DNA from: Sphingobacterium psychroaquaticum
GTDB taxonomy: Bacteria > Bacteroidota > Bacteroidia > Sphingobacteriales > Sphingobacteriaceae
Direction of reading: 5' to 3'
Assembly: GCF_900177625.1 (NCBI RefSeq)
Contig: NZ_FXAU01000006.1
Coordinates: 1-64,000, forward strand
Length of the DNA stretch: 64,000 nt
How positions within the stretch are numbered: the first letter of the stretch is position 1; each line of letters begins with the position of its first letter. The translations under genes and the position numbers were made by a program. Under the pieces are notes generated by a model that saw only the letters and a program-made list of their open reading frames with translations, made no database searches and had not been told where the DNA came from. Positions 8,690-17,699 of this stretch are shown here, piece by piece.

Positions 8690-9021
8690 ATTATTTATTT
8701 CTCACCGCTGTAAATTTCCTGTTTTTTAATGAGATAACCAAAAAGGTGAGTGTTCGCTTACCTCATGTTTATCGCTTTATAATAGGGCGAGTCAGCGCTT
8801 ACTTAGTAAATTATTTATTTAAACAACTGTTATACAGATGTTTGCTGTTTTGTGTTCTTTGTGTCTTAAAGATGTAATCTATTGAACTATAATATTTTGT
8901 AAATTTATGCGAGGCAGCGATAATTAACTGGCTATAAATAATAAAATGTGCAATCAAAATATGCTTATAATTGTCGTCTCTATACGACTTTTATATAGAT
9001 AGATGTTTTTAAATTTTCAAT
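8690..9021. promoter_or_regulatory. Divergent intergenic region with a small inverted repeat
   Basis: This 332-nt AT-rich stretch separates the AraC gene from the divergent CoA-transferase gene and must hold both promoters. The only clear structure is AGGTGAG (8744-8750) and CTTACCT (8757-8763), a 7-bp inverted repeat with one G-U, 6 nt apart. No full-consensus promoter and no RNA gene were recognised. Confidence 0.4.
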
Positions 9022-10512
9022 ATGTCCTACGATAGAATTAAGTTAGAAAGACTGAAAGACAAAGTTATGTCTGCCGAAGATGCTGTCAAATTCTTCGAAA
9101 ACGATATGGTGGTTGGTTCTAGTGGTTTCACGAAAGCTGGAGATAGTAAGGTTGTTCTTGCGGCACTTGCTGAACGCGCTAAGCATGAGGAATTAAAGAT
9201 TACCCTGATGACAGGAGCCTCACTGGGGCATGATACCGACGGAAAGCTTGCTGAGGCAGGGGCACTAAAAAAAAGAATGCCCTTTCAGGTAGACCGTGTT
9301 CTGCGAAATAAGATCAATGCTGGAGAAGTTCTTTTTATAGATCAACACTTGAGTGAGAGCGCGGAGTTGCTACATAATAAAAATCTGCCACCAGTGGATA
9401 TTGCTGTTATCGAAGTTGCGTACATAGATCGTGATGGTAGCTTAGTGCCTACAACCTCTGTTGGTAATTCCGCTACTTTCGCGGAGCTTGCAGATAAAGT
9501 GATTATTGAAATTAATACCGCAATTCCAACGGATGTGTATGGAATTCATGATATTTATCAAGCAGAAGATTATCCACATCGTAACGTTATTCCTATCGTT
9601 GCGCCATGGAATAAAATAGGTCGACGCTCTATCCCCATCAATCCTGATAAAATCGTAGGGATTGTCTTTACAGATTTAAAAGATAGTCCTGCTGATATTG
9701 CTGAGCCAGATGATAAAACAACGGCTATTGCAGATCATATTCTCAAATTTTTCGAAAATGAGGTTCAGTTGGGTCATCTAACAGACCGTTTGTTACCCTT
9801 GCAAGCTGGTATCGGAAAAGTAGCAAATGCGGTATTGACAGGCTTCAAAGAGAGTAATTTTTATGATTTAACGATGTTCTCTGAGGTATTACAGGACAGT
9901 ACTTTTGATTTGATTGATTCCGGTAAATTATCCTTTGCATCAGCTTCCTCTATTACGGTATCTGCTGCATGCTACGAACGAGTTTTTGGAAACCTACAGA
10001 AGTATCGCGATAAGATCGTTTTACGTCCGCAGAATATATCAAATACGCCAGGTTTAATTCGGCGATTAGGAATTATTGCAATCAATACGGCAATTGAGTT
10101 TGATATATATGGTAATGTAAACTCTACGCATATTACAGGAACGAAGATCATGAACGGCATTGGTGGTTCTGGAGATTTTGCCCGAAACGCATACCTTAGT
10201 ATCTTCGTTACGCAGGCCGCTTCCAAAAATGATACGATCTCGCATGTCTTGCCGATGGTATCGCACGTGGACCATACCGAGCATGATGTAGATATTCTGG
10301 TAACCGATATAGGTTTGGCTGATTTACGTGGTTTGGCTCCGCGTGAGCGAGCGCAAAAAATAATCGATAACTGTGTGCACCCAGATTTTAAAGAAGAGCT
10401 ACAGTCGTATTTTGATCGTGCTTGCGCGCGTGGCGGACATACCCCACATTTGTTAGAAGAGGCTTTTAGCTGGCATATACGCCTGACAGAAACAGGCTCA
10501 ATGAAAAAATAG
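9022..10512 (+). CDS. Acetyl-CoA hydrolase/transferase family: succinate/acetate CoA-transferase
   Basis: A 496-residue class I CoA-transferase of the acetyl-CoA hydrolase/transferase family (Cat1/AarC/ScpC type), which moves CoA between succinate and acetate or propionate. The N-terminal half contains VVGSSGFTKAGDSK and SLGHDTDGKL; the C-terminal half has LQAGIGKVANAVLTGF followed by MFSEVLQD, in which Glu288 is the expected catalytic glutamate, and NGIGGSGDFARNAYLS, the oxyanion/CoA loop. Length is normal for the family (about 500). In Bacteroidota such enzymes can replace or bypass succinyl-CoA synthetase during acetate or propionate metabolism. It is a single gene ended by a strong shared terminator. 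The exact acyl pair is not predictable. Confidence 0.9.
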   Translation: MSYDRIKLERLKDKVMSAEDAVKFFENDMVVGSSGFTKAGDSKVVLAALAERAKHEELKITLMTGASLGHDTDGKLAEAGALKKRMPFQVDRVLRNKINAGEVLFIDQHLSESAELLHNKNLPPVDIAVIEVAYIDRDGSLVPTTSVGNSATFAELADKVIIEINTAIPTDVYGIHDIYQAEDYPHRNVIPIVAPWNKIGRRSIPINPDKIVGIVFTDLKDSPADIAEPDDKTTAIADHILKFFENEVQLGHLTDRLLPLQAGIGKVANAVLTGFKESNFYDLTMFSEVLQDSTFDLIDSGKLSFASASSITVSAACYERVFGNLQKYRDKIVLRPQNISNTPGLIRRLGIIAINTAIEFDIYGNVNSTHITGTKIMNGIGGSGDFARNAYLSIFVTQAASKNDTISHVLPMVSHVDHTEHDVDILVTDIGLADLRGLAPRERAQKIIDNCVHPDFKEELQSYFDRACARGGHTPHLLEEAFSWHIRLTETGSMKK

Positions 10513-10530
10513 GTTTCGACCTGTCCAAAT

Positions 10531-10563
10531 AAAAAGGGTGCAATTTACTGTTGCACCCTTTTT
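10531..10563. terminator. Shared terminator; gldFG stop codon lies in its loop
   Basis: A perfect 13-bp stem AAAAAGGGTGCAA (10531-10543) with TTGCACCCTTTTT (10551-10563) serves the CoA-transferase gene and, on the minus strand, the fused gld gene, whose stop codon (10545-10547) sits within the 7-nt loop. Confidence 0.9.
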
Positions 10564-12962
10564 ATTTGACCATATTTCTTGCGTCGCCATAACTGTTGAC
10601 ATAGTGCAATGATTGATAGAAGGAGCACCGGAGCTACGACATTGATAACTTGCCAGGTTGTTTTCTCTGCTTTTACCTTCGCTTGGTCTAGTAACTGTAG
10701 CTTGACTTCTCTGTTTCTTAAATTAATAAAGCGTTCATCGTTTAATAGATAGTCTACCATATTTAACATAAACGATTTGTTCGCAAATTGTTGTTCCGTG
10801 TAGCGATCCCAACCAAGCGGATAAGGAGATTGATCTTTATTGTTTGTCTGATTGATAAGCCAATCACCATCGGCGATAACGACCATCTTCGTATCCTTGG
10901 TTTCCAAGGGAGGTGCTGTTTCTGTAATACCTGCAGGTGTGGGTCTGTTTTCAAACAGATGCGGAAATTTACCGGTCAATAGAACAGCTACCGGCATCGG
11001 TTTAGTTCTAAATTTCACGGGATCCGGTGCTTCTTCCACCATCTGGAGCGAGATAGGAGCCGGGGTTGTGATGGTTCGTGCGAAAGGAGAGCTGCTGAGC
11101 AAAATCTCTTTCTTTATTCCATTTGTTTCCAACGTATCCACCGTTCCAATAAACTCTGTACGTATCCCATCGAGATTCCTGAGAATAGGATTCGTTGAGG
11201 TCGGCATTAAGATCGGATAAAAATACCACGGAGCGAGCTGGATCTGTGATTGTCCTGCCACGCTTCCCATGGACAGCGGAATTTGGCTACAGTTTAGATC
11301 TGCCAACAGATTGTAATTTAGGCGAGCTCCATATAAGAAAAGTTGATCATCCAAGTTTAATGTGCGTCCGATTACAGGTTGGCTTCCCGTCTTTCGTAGG
11401 TAATCTAAGCTGGCATCGATCTGATCTATTGCCCAGATGACACGTCCACCTTGACGGATAAAATAATCGAGTTTATATTTATCGGCTTCGGAGAAAGGAG
11501 TGGTGGGTTTAACAATAAAGATTACTTTCAGCTGCTGAAGGGAAGCATAGGTGACCTCATTGAGGTGTACACGACCGACCTGGTTAGCCGGCATTAAACT
11601 TTGCATCGCATCTTGCAATTCCAGGTCCGAAGGTTCCCCGTGTCCTTCCGTAAAACCAATGAAGTTGGGCGTTGATTGTGTCGCATTATGAATGGCAGAC
11701 AAAAAAGCATACTCCAGGTTTTCTATTGAATTGTTTAAGGCTTCTTCTGGTTTTGCAGCATTCTTCTGTTGCAATAAATTGACCGTAATTTCTTGTTCGG
11801 CTGTAGCAACAACGGCACTAGGGAACACCAGTTGTTGACTAAATCCGGCATCAGTTTTTACACTAATATTGGTCGGCGTGATACCACGTTCCTGCAATGC
11901 TTGGATAAAGGCTTGTTGTTCTTGTTGATTTCCACTCAATGGGTCTATGACATTGAAATGTAGACGTCCCTTAGCATATGATTTAAGGTCTGTCAAGAGA
12001 TCTGTTGTCGCGGTCTGTAACCGTTCAAAACCACTCGGCATTTTGCCGGTTAAGAAAACCGTAATGCTTACATCTTCTTGAAGGTTCGCTAATATATCTT
12101 TACTTGTTTCAGTTAGTGTAAAACGTTTATCAGTGGTGAAGTCTATACGCCCTGCTGCAGGAAGCAGTGCGGTGCTGTTTAGTGTAAAAAAAACAACAAT
12201 AGCAATTGTATATGCAGTCAATGTACGTTTACGTGGTGTGAACGACCTCCCTAAATGCCCACGGGTAAAGAGAATAAACAGCGCACTTAGCGACAGAAAA
12301 TATACAAAATCAGACAGTGTTAAAACACCTCGGCTAATGTTGTCGTAATGCTCTTGGATACCTAAGTTTCGAATAAAACTCGTGGTGTTACCTAAGGTAG
12401 GAAGATCACTGATTGCTGTGAAACCGTAAAACGCGATAAAGCACGCAAAGACGGCAAGTAAGAAGGCCACGATCGGATTATTGCTGATACTGGAGCAGAA
12501 GATACTAATCGCACCGTAGCTACTCATAAGAAAGAATAGTCCCAAATAAGAGGCGATAATACTTCCGATATCAATATTTCCTGAAGGAAAGGCAAGGAGG
12601 TATACCGATGCTGCATAAAGGAGTGTTGGTAGTATAGCGAGTAGACCTATGGTGATAATACCGAGGTATTTGCCCAAAACAATGTCGAAAAAAGTATGCG
12701 GCCTGCTCCGCAAGAGATCAAAGGTTCCATCCACTTTTTCCCCCGCAATGGAGCGCATGCTGATCGCCGGTATAAGAAACATAAATAAATACGGGGCGAT
12801 CGTGAAAAACCCTGATAGGGAGGCATATCCTGAGGAGAGGATCGAAGTATCTGGAAAGACCCAAACAACAAGACCCGTTATCAGAAGGAAAAAAGCAATG
12901 GCTAAGTAGCCAATCAAGGAATTGAAGTAAGAAGCAACTTCTTTTATGTATATACTGCGCAA
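10545..12962 (-). CDS. Fused GldF-GldG-type ABC transporter permease and substrate-binding protein
   Basis: About 805 residues joining two proteins that are separate in Flavobacterium. Residues ~1-235 are the GldF-type permease with six membrane segments (IKEVASYFNSLIGYLAI start; GEKVDGTFDLLRSRP coupling region). Residues ~245-805 are the GldG part: one membrane helix, the ABC_transp_aux-like domain (FTLTETSKDIL, FIGFTEGHGEPSD, FIRQGGRVIWAIDQ) and a C-terminal anchor followed by RRKK. In gliding species these are needed for motility; in non-gliders the role is unclear. No ATG precedes the first helix. The TTG at 12962 (M-RSIYIKEV) is proposed as start because the GTG 60 nt upstream lies inside a hairpin. 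The matching ATPase is at 13711-14418. Confidence 0.85.
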   Translation of the reverse strand: MRSIYIKEVASYFNSLIGYLAIAFFLLITGLVVWVFPDTSILSSGYASLSGFFTIAPYLFMFLIPAISMRSIAGEKVDGTFDLLRSRPHTFFDIVLGKYLGIITIGLLAILPTLLYAASVYLLAFPSGNIDIGSIIASYLGLFFLMSSYGAISIFCSSISNNPIVAFLLAVFACFIAFYGFTAISDLPTLGNTTSFIRNLGIQEHYDNISRGVLTLSDFVYFLSLSALFILFTRGHLGRSFTPRKRTLTAYTIAIVVFFTLNSTALLPAAGRIDFTTDKRFTLTETSKDILANLQEDVSITVFLTGKMPSGFERLQTATTDLLTDLKSYAKGRLHFNVIDPLSGNQQEQQAFIQALQERGITPTNISVKTDAGFSQQLVFPSAVVATAEQEITVNLLQQKNAAKPEEALNNSIENLEYAFLSAIHNATQSTPNFIGFTEGHGEPSDLELQDAMQSLMPANQVGRVHLNEVTYASLQQLKVIFIVKPTTPFSEADKYKLDYFIRQGGRVIWAIDQIDASLDYLRKTGSQPVIGRTLNLDDQLFLYGARLNYNLLADLNCSQIPLSMGSVAGQSQIQLAPWYFYPILMPTSTNPILRNLDGIRTEFIGTVDTLETNGIKKEILLSSSPFARTITTPAPISLQMVEEAPDPVKFRTKPMPVAVLLTGKFPHLFENRPTPAGITETAPPLETKDTKMVVIADGDWLINQTNNKDQSPYPLGWDRYTEQQFANKSFMLNMVDYLLNDERFINLRNREVKLQLLDQAKVKAEKTTWQVINVVAPVLLLSIIALCQQLWRRKKYGQIKRVQQ

Positions 12963-13013
12963 TTGTAGTCTGATTTGTTGCTTCGAATTTAGGAAAATGA
13001 TTGCTCTAAAACA

Positions 13014-13046
13014 AGAAAGCACCGTCCCTCGCGGATAGTGCTTTCT
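13014..13046 (-). terminator. Probable terminator of the outer-membrane barrel gene
   Basis: AGAAAGCAC (13014-13022) pairs perfectly with GTGCTTTCT (13038-13046), with an inner TCC/GGA pairing in the loop. It lies 30 nt after the barrel-gene stop codon on the minus strand. The following T-run is weak (TGTTTT), so some read-through into gldFG is likely. Confidence 0.55.
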
Positions 13047-13075
13047 AGATTAAAAAGTTGTAAATAATGCGACAT

Positions 13076-13654
13076 TTATTTTTTACCCGGTAAATAGATC
13101 TGGAAACCTAATCCCACACCTAGCCCCGAGGCCTTATCGCCTAAATTGACATTGGATTTTGTGTAATTGTAACCGGCTGTTACCTCTAATGCTACAGTTT
13201 GTGTAATGAAGTGTGCATAACCAAGATTTGCACCTAATGCTAGAGACACATCTTTACCGACTGAACTTCCGGCAATACCAATATCTCCTTGGGCAAAGAA
13301 TCGACCTGTAGAGGAAGCGCCTTGTGGTAAGTAATAACGTAGGAATGGAGCGATACCATAGTTCCATTCGTTATCGGTCCCCTTTACCGCAGTAAAGCCT
13401 AAGTTCGCTTGTGCACCAATTGCAATACCGTTGGACACAAAATATCCTGCTCTAGGCTGTAGATTGATATTAAAAGCTTTGCCTTCAAAGCTATATCCAA
13501 TATTTGCTAGTGAACCTCCAACCATCCAGTTGCCCTGTTTTATCGGTGTTAAGCCCACGTTGGCACTATGTTGAGGACGTGTCTCAATCTTTTGAGCATG
13601 AACGCCCAAAGCAAAAATGCTTAAAAAAGCCGCTGATAATAAAGATTTTCTCAT
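13076..13654 (-). CDS. Outer-membrane beta-barrel protein
   Basis: A 192-residue small porin-like protein. A signal peptide (MRKSLLSAAFLSIFALGVHA) is followed by alternating hydrophobic/polar strands rich in Gly and aromatics (AGYFVSNGIAIGAQANLGF, TVALEVTAGYNYTKS) and a last strand LGVGLGFQIYLPGKK, consistent with an eight-stranded barrel of the outer-membrane protein beta-barrel family. The ATG at 13654 was chosen because it begins the signal peptide; a second ATG two codons upstream is equally possible. It sits between gldA and the fused gldFG gene on the same strand. Function unknown; a structural or envelope-associated role is the best guess. Confidence 0.8.
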   Translation of the reverse strand: MRKSLLSAAFLSIFALGVHAQKIETRPQHSANVGLTPIKQGNWMVGGSLANIGYSFEGKAFNINLQPRAGYFVSNGIAIGAQANLGFTAVKGTDNEWNYGIAPFLRYYLPQGASSTGRFFAQGDIGIAGSSVGKDVSLALGANLGYAHFITQTVALEVTAGYNYTKSNVNLGDKASGLGVGLGFQIYLPGKK

Positions 13655-13710
13655 AAACATTCTGTGTGTTAAGTTTAGATAATAACACATATCGCGCTAA
13701 AATGTTTAGA

Positions 13711-14418
13711 TTATTTCGTTAATTGTACAAAAATTTCCTCTATAGATTGGTTCGGATACTTTCTTTTTAAGTCTGTAATGGACGCGTGCTCCCGAAGAAT
13801 GCCTTTATGAATTACCATTACTTCATCGCAGATAGCTTCCACTTCCTGCATCAGGTGCGTGGATATCAACACTGTTTTTTCACGCCCCAGTTCCTTGATC
13901 AAACTACGGATTTCCAATATTTGATTGGGGTCCAATCCCGACGTCGGTTCATCTAAGATCAGAACGGGAGGATTGTGGATGATACAAAGCGCTAGGCCTA
14001 CGCGTTGCTTATACCCTTTGGATAATTGCTGGATTTTTTTGTGTTGCTCCTCTTGTAAACCTGTAAGGTGTATTACCTCGTCTATCCGTTGTTGTTTATT
14101 TTTTATCTGATGTGTTTCAGCTTCGTAGTTCAATATTTCTCGAACGTACATATCCAAATAGAGTGGGTTGTTTTCCGGAAGGTACCCCAGTTTTTTTTTC
14201 GCGGCGAAAGAATGTTGTCCTATCTGGATCCCTTGAACTTCACCGTTTCCACTGGTAGGAGCGAGTACACCAGCAAGGATTTTCATGGTTGTTGATTTTC
14301 CAGCCCCATTGGGTCCTAAGAATCCTACAATTCGGTTTGTGCCAATCGTGAAGCTTAGATCATTGAGTGCTGTTTGTGTCCCGTATATTTTGGTGAGACG
14401 TTCAACTTTTACAGACAT
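13711..14418 (-). CDS. gldA: GldA-type ABC transporter ATP-binding protein
   Basis: A 235-residue ABC ATPase. Walker A GPNGAGKST is at residues 35-43, the Q-loop in LGYLPENNPLY, the signature in LSKGYKQR, Walker B LILDEPTSGLD and the switch His in STHLM. The overall type matches GldA, the ATPase of the gliding-associated transporter. Its expected membrane partners are fused in the gene at 10545-12962, with a barrel gene in between. It starts 1 nt after the stop of the glycerophosphodiesterase gene, so it is co-transcribed with the genes upstream. Naming as gldA rests on the GldF/GldG neighbour as well as on sequence. Confidence 0.85.
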   Translation of the reverse strand: MSVKVERLTKIYGTQTALNDLSFTIGTNRIVGFLGPNGAGKSTTMKILAGVLAPTSGNGEVQGIQIGQHSFAAKKKLGYLPENNPLYLDMYVREILNYEAETHQIKNKQQRIDEVIHLTGLQEEQHKKIQQLSKGYKQRVGLALCIIHNPPVLILDEPTSGLDPNQILEIRSLIKELGREKTVLISTHLMQEVEAICDEVMVIHKGILREHASITDLKRKYPNQSIEEIFVQLTK

Positions 14419-14419
14419 A

Positions 14420-15379
14420 TTAATTGATATAGGGAGAGGATAATCCTCTTTTTCGAATGTAGTAATCTAGTGATTTTGCTGCTTCCAGCGGTCTATCTGT
14501 GCTCAATATGTCAGCGCCATTTTCTATAAATTCTGCGTACACCTGTTCCCCGCGTTGCATGGCTTGACGGTCTAAGTTACCAATGGTACCAAGAATGCAC
14601 AAAATGCCATGTTGATGAAGCAAGTCCGTAACCTTCTTATCAATAGGAGATGTACCAACAAAAGCAACGATACGGGTGTCTGGCACATCGCGATCATTTA
14701 ATCGGATAAGATCTTCGGCACTACGTATTGATGCTGAAATCATAAGTTCCGGTGCCAAGTTGTGTACGACAGCCGCTTGATCAGCACTGTAGGTAATAAC
14801 CACAACGTAGGCTTCTGCCTTCGCTTTACGAATGGCATCGATCACAAGTCGGTAAGGGACGTTACGTTTAACATCTAGCGTGAAAATGACCTTTCCTACA
14901 CCCCAAAGCAGGGTTTCCTCTAGCGTTGGTATTTTGTATTTCGTTACCTTTCCATCCACATCCTTTAGATTTAGCTCTTGTAGTTCTTCTAAAGTATGTC
15001 GACCTACGCGCCCTTTTCCTGTTGTCGTGCGTTGTAATGTTTCATCGTGCATAAGCACTAAGGCAGAATCTTTGGTTAAGGCGATATCACACTCGATAAT
15101 GGCTGGTGTTTTATAGGCTATACGTTGGAATGTTTCTATTGCATTCTCCGGATAGTCAGCCGCAGGTCCTCCGCGGTGTGCACTAATCAGAGGTACTCTC
15201 TTTTCAGAATAGGTCAGGAAACGGTATAAGTCATCTACGGTTTCGAAATTAAACACCTGATTATGATTGCTAACATGCACCATATCCGAAGCGTTATTAT
15301 TTCGAAAACAACTTGCAAACAGTAAAACTGTTGTTAGAAGTAGGATTGTGGATAATATAGGTTTCTTCCTATTTAACAT
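14420..15379 (-). CDS. Glycerophosphodiester phosphodiesterase family lipoprotein
   Basis: A 319-residue exported GDPD-family enzyme, a TIM barrel that hydrolyses glycerophosphodiesters to glycerol-3-phosphate and an alcohol. A signal peptide with LLFASC suggests a lipoprotein (Cys24). Catalytic motifs: ISAHRGGPAADYPENAIETF (His, Arg and Glu of the active site), IECDIALTKDSALVLMHDETL (metal-binding Glu/Asp and the second His), and FTLDVKR. The C-terminal ADILSTDRPLEA is typical. The start overlaps the end of aroK by 11 nt and the stop lies 1 nt before gldA, so it is in the middle of a tight operon. It probably salvages phospholipid head groups in the periplasm. Confidence 0.9.
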   Translation of the reverse strand: MLNRKKPILSTILLLTTVLLFASCFRNNNASDMVHVSNHNQVFNFETVDDLYRFLTYSEKRVPLISAHRGGPAADYPENAIETFQRIAYKTPAIIECDIALTKDSALVLMHDETLQRTTTGKGRVGRHTLEELQELNLKDVDGKVTKYKIPTLEETLLWGVGKVIFTLDVKRNVPYRLVIDAIRKAKAEAYVVVITYSADQAAVVHNLAPELMISASIRSAEDLIRLNDRDVPDTRIVAFVGTSPIDKKVTDLLHQHGILCILGTIGNLDRQAMQRGEQVYAEFIENGADILSTDRPLEAAKSLDYYIRKRGLSSPYIN

Positions 15380-15884
15380 AGTTTTCTATTTGCTGGCAAA
15401 TGGTGTCCAATGAAGCATTGATTTGATCAATTTGGATATGAGCTTGCGTATAAAAAGGAGCCCTTTCCGTTAATTTTTCGTCAATGAAAGCAAGCAGATC
15501 CTCACCTTGTAACCCTTTTAAGGCCGGTCGACTTTCGATGTTGGATTGAGATAATCGACCATGCAACGCTTTTGGGCTTAGATAAAGATAAAGTGAAAGC
15601 CCATTCTCATTGATCCAAGCCATATTATCATAATAACAAGGGCTACCGCCACCGGTAGAAATAACGGTATCTGGTGCAATCTGTTCTTTTAGTGTCTGAC
15701 TTTCCAGTTCCCTAAATTTCTGCTCCCCGTATATTTGAAAGTAAGTCGGTATTGACATACCTACTTTTTCAACCAGTACATGATCCAGGTCTACAAATTT
15801 TTTGTTTAAACGGTTTGCCAATTTCTTGCCCCAGGTGGTTTTTCCACTCCCCATAAAACCAATTAAAAAAATAGGTTTATCCAT
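15369..15884 (-). CDS. aroK: Shikimate kinase
   Basis: A 171-residue P-loop kinase that phosphorylates shikimate at the 3-OH with ATP, the fifth step of the shikimate pathway. Walker A GFMGSGKTT is at 9-17, the shikimate-binding Asp in FVDLDHVL, the Arg in KFRELE, the glycine-rich STGGGSPCY and the lid Arg in ESRPALKG are all present. Length is normal. Its ATG overlaps the stop of the DoxX/MauE gene by one base and its 3' end overlaps the next gene by 11 nt, so it is translationally coupled to both. No other aromatic-pathway genes are in the window. Confidence 0.95.
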   Translation of the reverse strand: MDKPIFLIGFMGSGKTTWGKKLANRLNKKFVDLDHVLVEKVGMSIPTYFQIYGEQKFRELESQTLKEQIAPDTVISTGGGSPCYYDNMAWINENGLSLYLYLSPKALHGRLSQSNIESRPALKGLQGEDLLAFIDEKLTERAPFYTQAHIQIDQINASLDTICQQIENYVK

Positions 15885-17083
15885 TATTTTTGTAGGTATG
15901 TTTTTTCCAACTCTTCCTTCGAAGGGAAGTTTAGCTTAGACCATTTCTTTAACACTACGCCATTCTGCATTAAGAGTACGCCAGGGTTAGAGCGTACCAT
16001 GCTTTTAAGAGGAACAGCATCAGCATAGAAAGTTTCAAGTACTAGATCCATATCTGTGTTTAGTTTAGAAGCCACATCGGAGGAGCTTGCTGTAAGCAAT
16101 ACAGCGCGTAGATTTTCTTGCGTCGACAGATCACGGATTATGGTGTTAATCCGATCCAACGCAATAACATCTGCCGTAGATAATTTATCGATATACGTGC
16201 TCACAACAATGAAATTATAAAATGGCGATGTAATAATTTCTTGTGTTACTTCATTACCTTCGGCATCCGAAATGAGAAGGTCAGGAATGGGAATTTGGTA
16301 TCCTTTCTTAATCAGTCGAGAGGTAGGTTCGCCAATCACTTCCCAATTATCATCCTCCCAGATTCCATCCATGTATTCTTTGTCAGTCACCTTTTTCGTT
16401 TCACCTGTAGCCTTATTTTTTATTTCATAGATGTACTCAAAAACATCTCCTTCTTTTCCTTCCGGTAGAACCATTAGGTCCGGAATCTTATTCCCTACTT
16501 TGTATGGCAAGAAGTCGATGAATGGTAAAAATAAAGCGGTGTAAATGCCTATTCCGAAAGAAATCAATACGGTTGCTGTCGCTGCGAAGCTGCGCTTGCC
16601 GCTCGAGCTGATTACTGGTTTTATGCGTTCGTGGTATTTGAAAATAACGAGGATAAAGACCAGTAAAACCAAATCTTTGATGAACGACTGCCAAGGAGTT
16701 AGTGGAATGGCATCGCCAAAGCAACCACAAGAGGTAACAACTTCAAAGAAAGCAGAATAGAACGTTAGAAAAGTGAAGAAAATAATGAGTAGCAAAAGTC
16801 CCCATGCAACAGTTTTACGATACAGACCAAGCAGAAGAAAAACACCCATAATAATTTCAAAGCCACAAATGATTACGGCAATCCAAGTGCTATAATCGTT
16901 GAGAAAATCCATGTGAAAGACATGGAAATACTCTTGTAGTTTATAACCAAACCCGGTAGGGTCATTCGCTTTAATAAAGCCGGAAAAGATGAATAAAAGA
17001 CCGACAAAAAATCGACTAAATCCGAGTAGAATATCAATAAAATTAATCTTTTTGTTCTGTGTAGGGGTAAAGTTCGTTTCCAT
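15884..17083 (-). CDS. BT_3928-type DoxX/MauE membrane protein with thioredoxin-like tail
   Basis: A 399-residue inner-membrane protein. The first ~150 residues hold four membrane segments of the DoxX/MauE type (FSRFFVGLLFIFSGFIKAND; TSCGCFGDAIPLTPWQS between helices). A fifth helix at about 165-185 leads into a periplasmic region, and residues ~270-395 resemble a thioredoxin fold but lack a CxxC. In Bacteroidota this family is conserved beside DUF1599 genes, as here (11 nt gap). A role in periplasmic disulfide or respiratory redox chemistry is plausible from MauE/DoxX relatives but unproven. The gene abuts aroK, overlapping by one base. Confidence 0.82.
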   Translation of the reverse strand: METNFTPTQNKKINFIDILLGFSRFFVGLLFIFSGFIKANDPTGFGYKLQEYFHVFHMDFLNDYSTWIAVIICGFEIIMGVFLLLGLYRKTVAWGLLLLIIFFTFLTFYSAFFEVVTSCGCFGDAIPLTPWQSFIKDLVLLVFILVIFKYHERIKPVISSSGKRSFAATATVLISFGIGIYTALFLPFIDFLPYKVGNKIPDLMVLPEGKEGDVFEYIYEIKNKATGETKKVTDKEYMDGIWEDDNWEVIGEPTSRLIKKGYQIPIPDLLISDAEGNEVTQEIITSPFYNFIVVSTYIDKLSTADVIALDRINTIIRDLSTQENLRAVLLTASSSDVASKLNTDMDLVLETFYADAVPLKSMVRSNPGVLLMQNGVVLKKWSKLNFPSKEELEKTYLQK

Positions 17084-17094
17084 GTGTCTGTTTA

Positions 17095-17634
17095 TTATTG
17101 TGCGAGTCCCAGTTTGATCAGTGCAAATACGGCGTAGTTCAGCATATCCTGATAATTGGCTTTCAAGCCTTCGGATACTAAGGTTGCTCCATTATTATCT
17201 TCAATTTGTTTGACCCGATGTAATTTCATCAGGATAAGATCCGTCAAAGAAGATATACGCATGTCCCTCCATGCTTCCCCATAATCATGATTCTTGGCTA
17301 GCATAAGATCGCGTGTTTCATCCACTTTTTCCGAATATTGTTTGCTTACAGTTTCGTAAGCCAAGTTTTCACCTTCCTCTTCCGGAATCTCCAGCTGCAT
17401 CATCGCAATGACGCAATAGTTAACAATACCGATATACTCTTCTGTAATTCCCTCGCCGACTTTTGATACTTTTTTGACTTCCAATGTACGGATACGTTGT
17501 GCCTTAATATAAATTTGGTCGGTGATTGATGCCGGACGCATTATTCGCCATGCGGTGCCGTAGTCTTTTGTCTTTTTTAAGAATAAATCTTTGCAATGCG
17601 AGATAACGCTATTGTATTCTGCCGTTGTATCCAT
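17095..17634 (-). CDS. DUF1599 domain protein (two internal repeats)
   Basis: A 179-residue cytoplasmic protein of the DUF1599 family. Two homologous halves are visible: CKDLFLKKTKDYGTAWRIMR ... SITDQIYIKAQRI near the start and RDLMLAKNHDYGEAWRDMR ... SLTDLILMKLHRV in the second half, so the protein is a tandem duplication of one helical unit. Biochemical function is unknown to me; the KDYG-AW and conserved Asp/Glu pattern resembles all-alpha NTP-pyrophosphatase-like folds, but this is only a suggestion. It is the first gene of the operon running to gldA and has a good promoter at 17669-17699. Confidence 0.88.
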   Translation of the reverse strand: MDTTAEYNSVISHCKDLFLKKTKDYGTAWRIMRPASITDQIYIKAQRIRTLEVKKVSKVGEGITEEYIGIVNYCVIAMMQLEIPEEEGENLAYETVSKQYSEKVDETRDLMLAKNHDYGEAWRDMRISSLTDLILMKLHRVKQIEDNNGATLVSEGLKANYQDMLNYAVFALIKLGLAQ

Positions 17635-17668
17635 GTATGTTGTTGGTCTCTGAAATCAAGAAGATATA

Positions 17669-17699
17669 CAAATCTAGATAAATTCGCCTGCATAAGCAA
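17669..17699 (-). promoter_or_regulatory. Promoter for the DUF1599-DoxX-aroK-GDPD-gldA operon
   Basis: On the minus strand, TTG (17699-17697), 20 nt, then TAGATTTG (17676-17669) fit the Bacteroidota promoter consensus. The start codon lies 35 nt further on. Confidence 0.65.

Noticed and set aside
13076..13690. Barrel gene starting at 13690
   Set aside because: The additional residues precede a perfect signal peptide and would place it internally.
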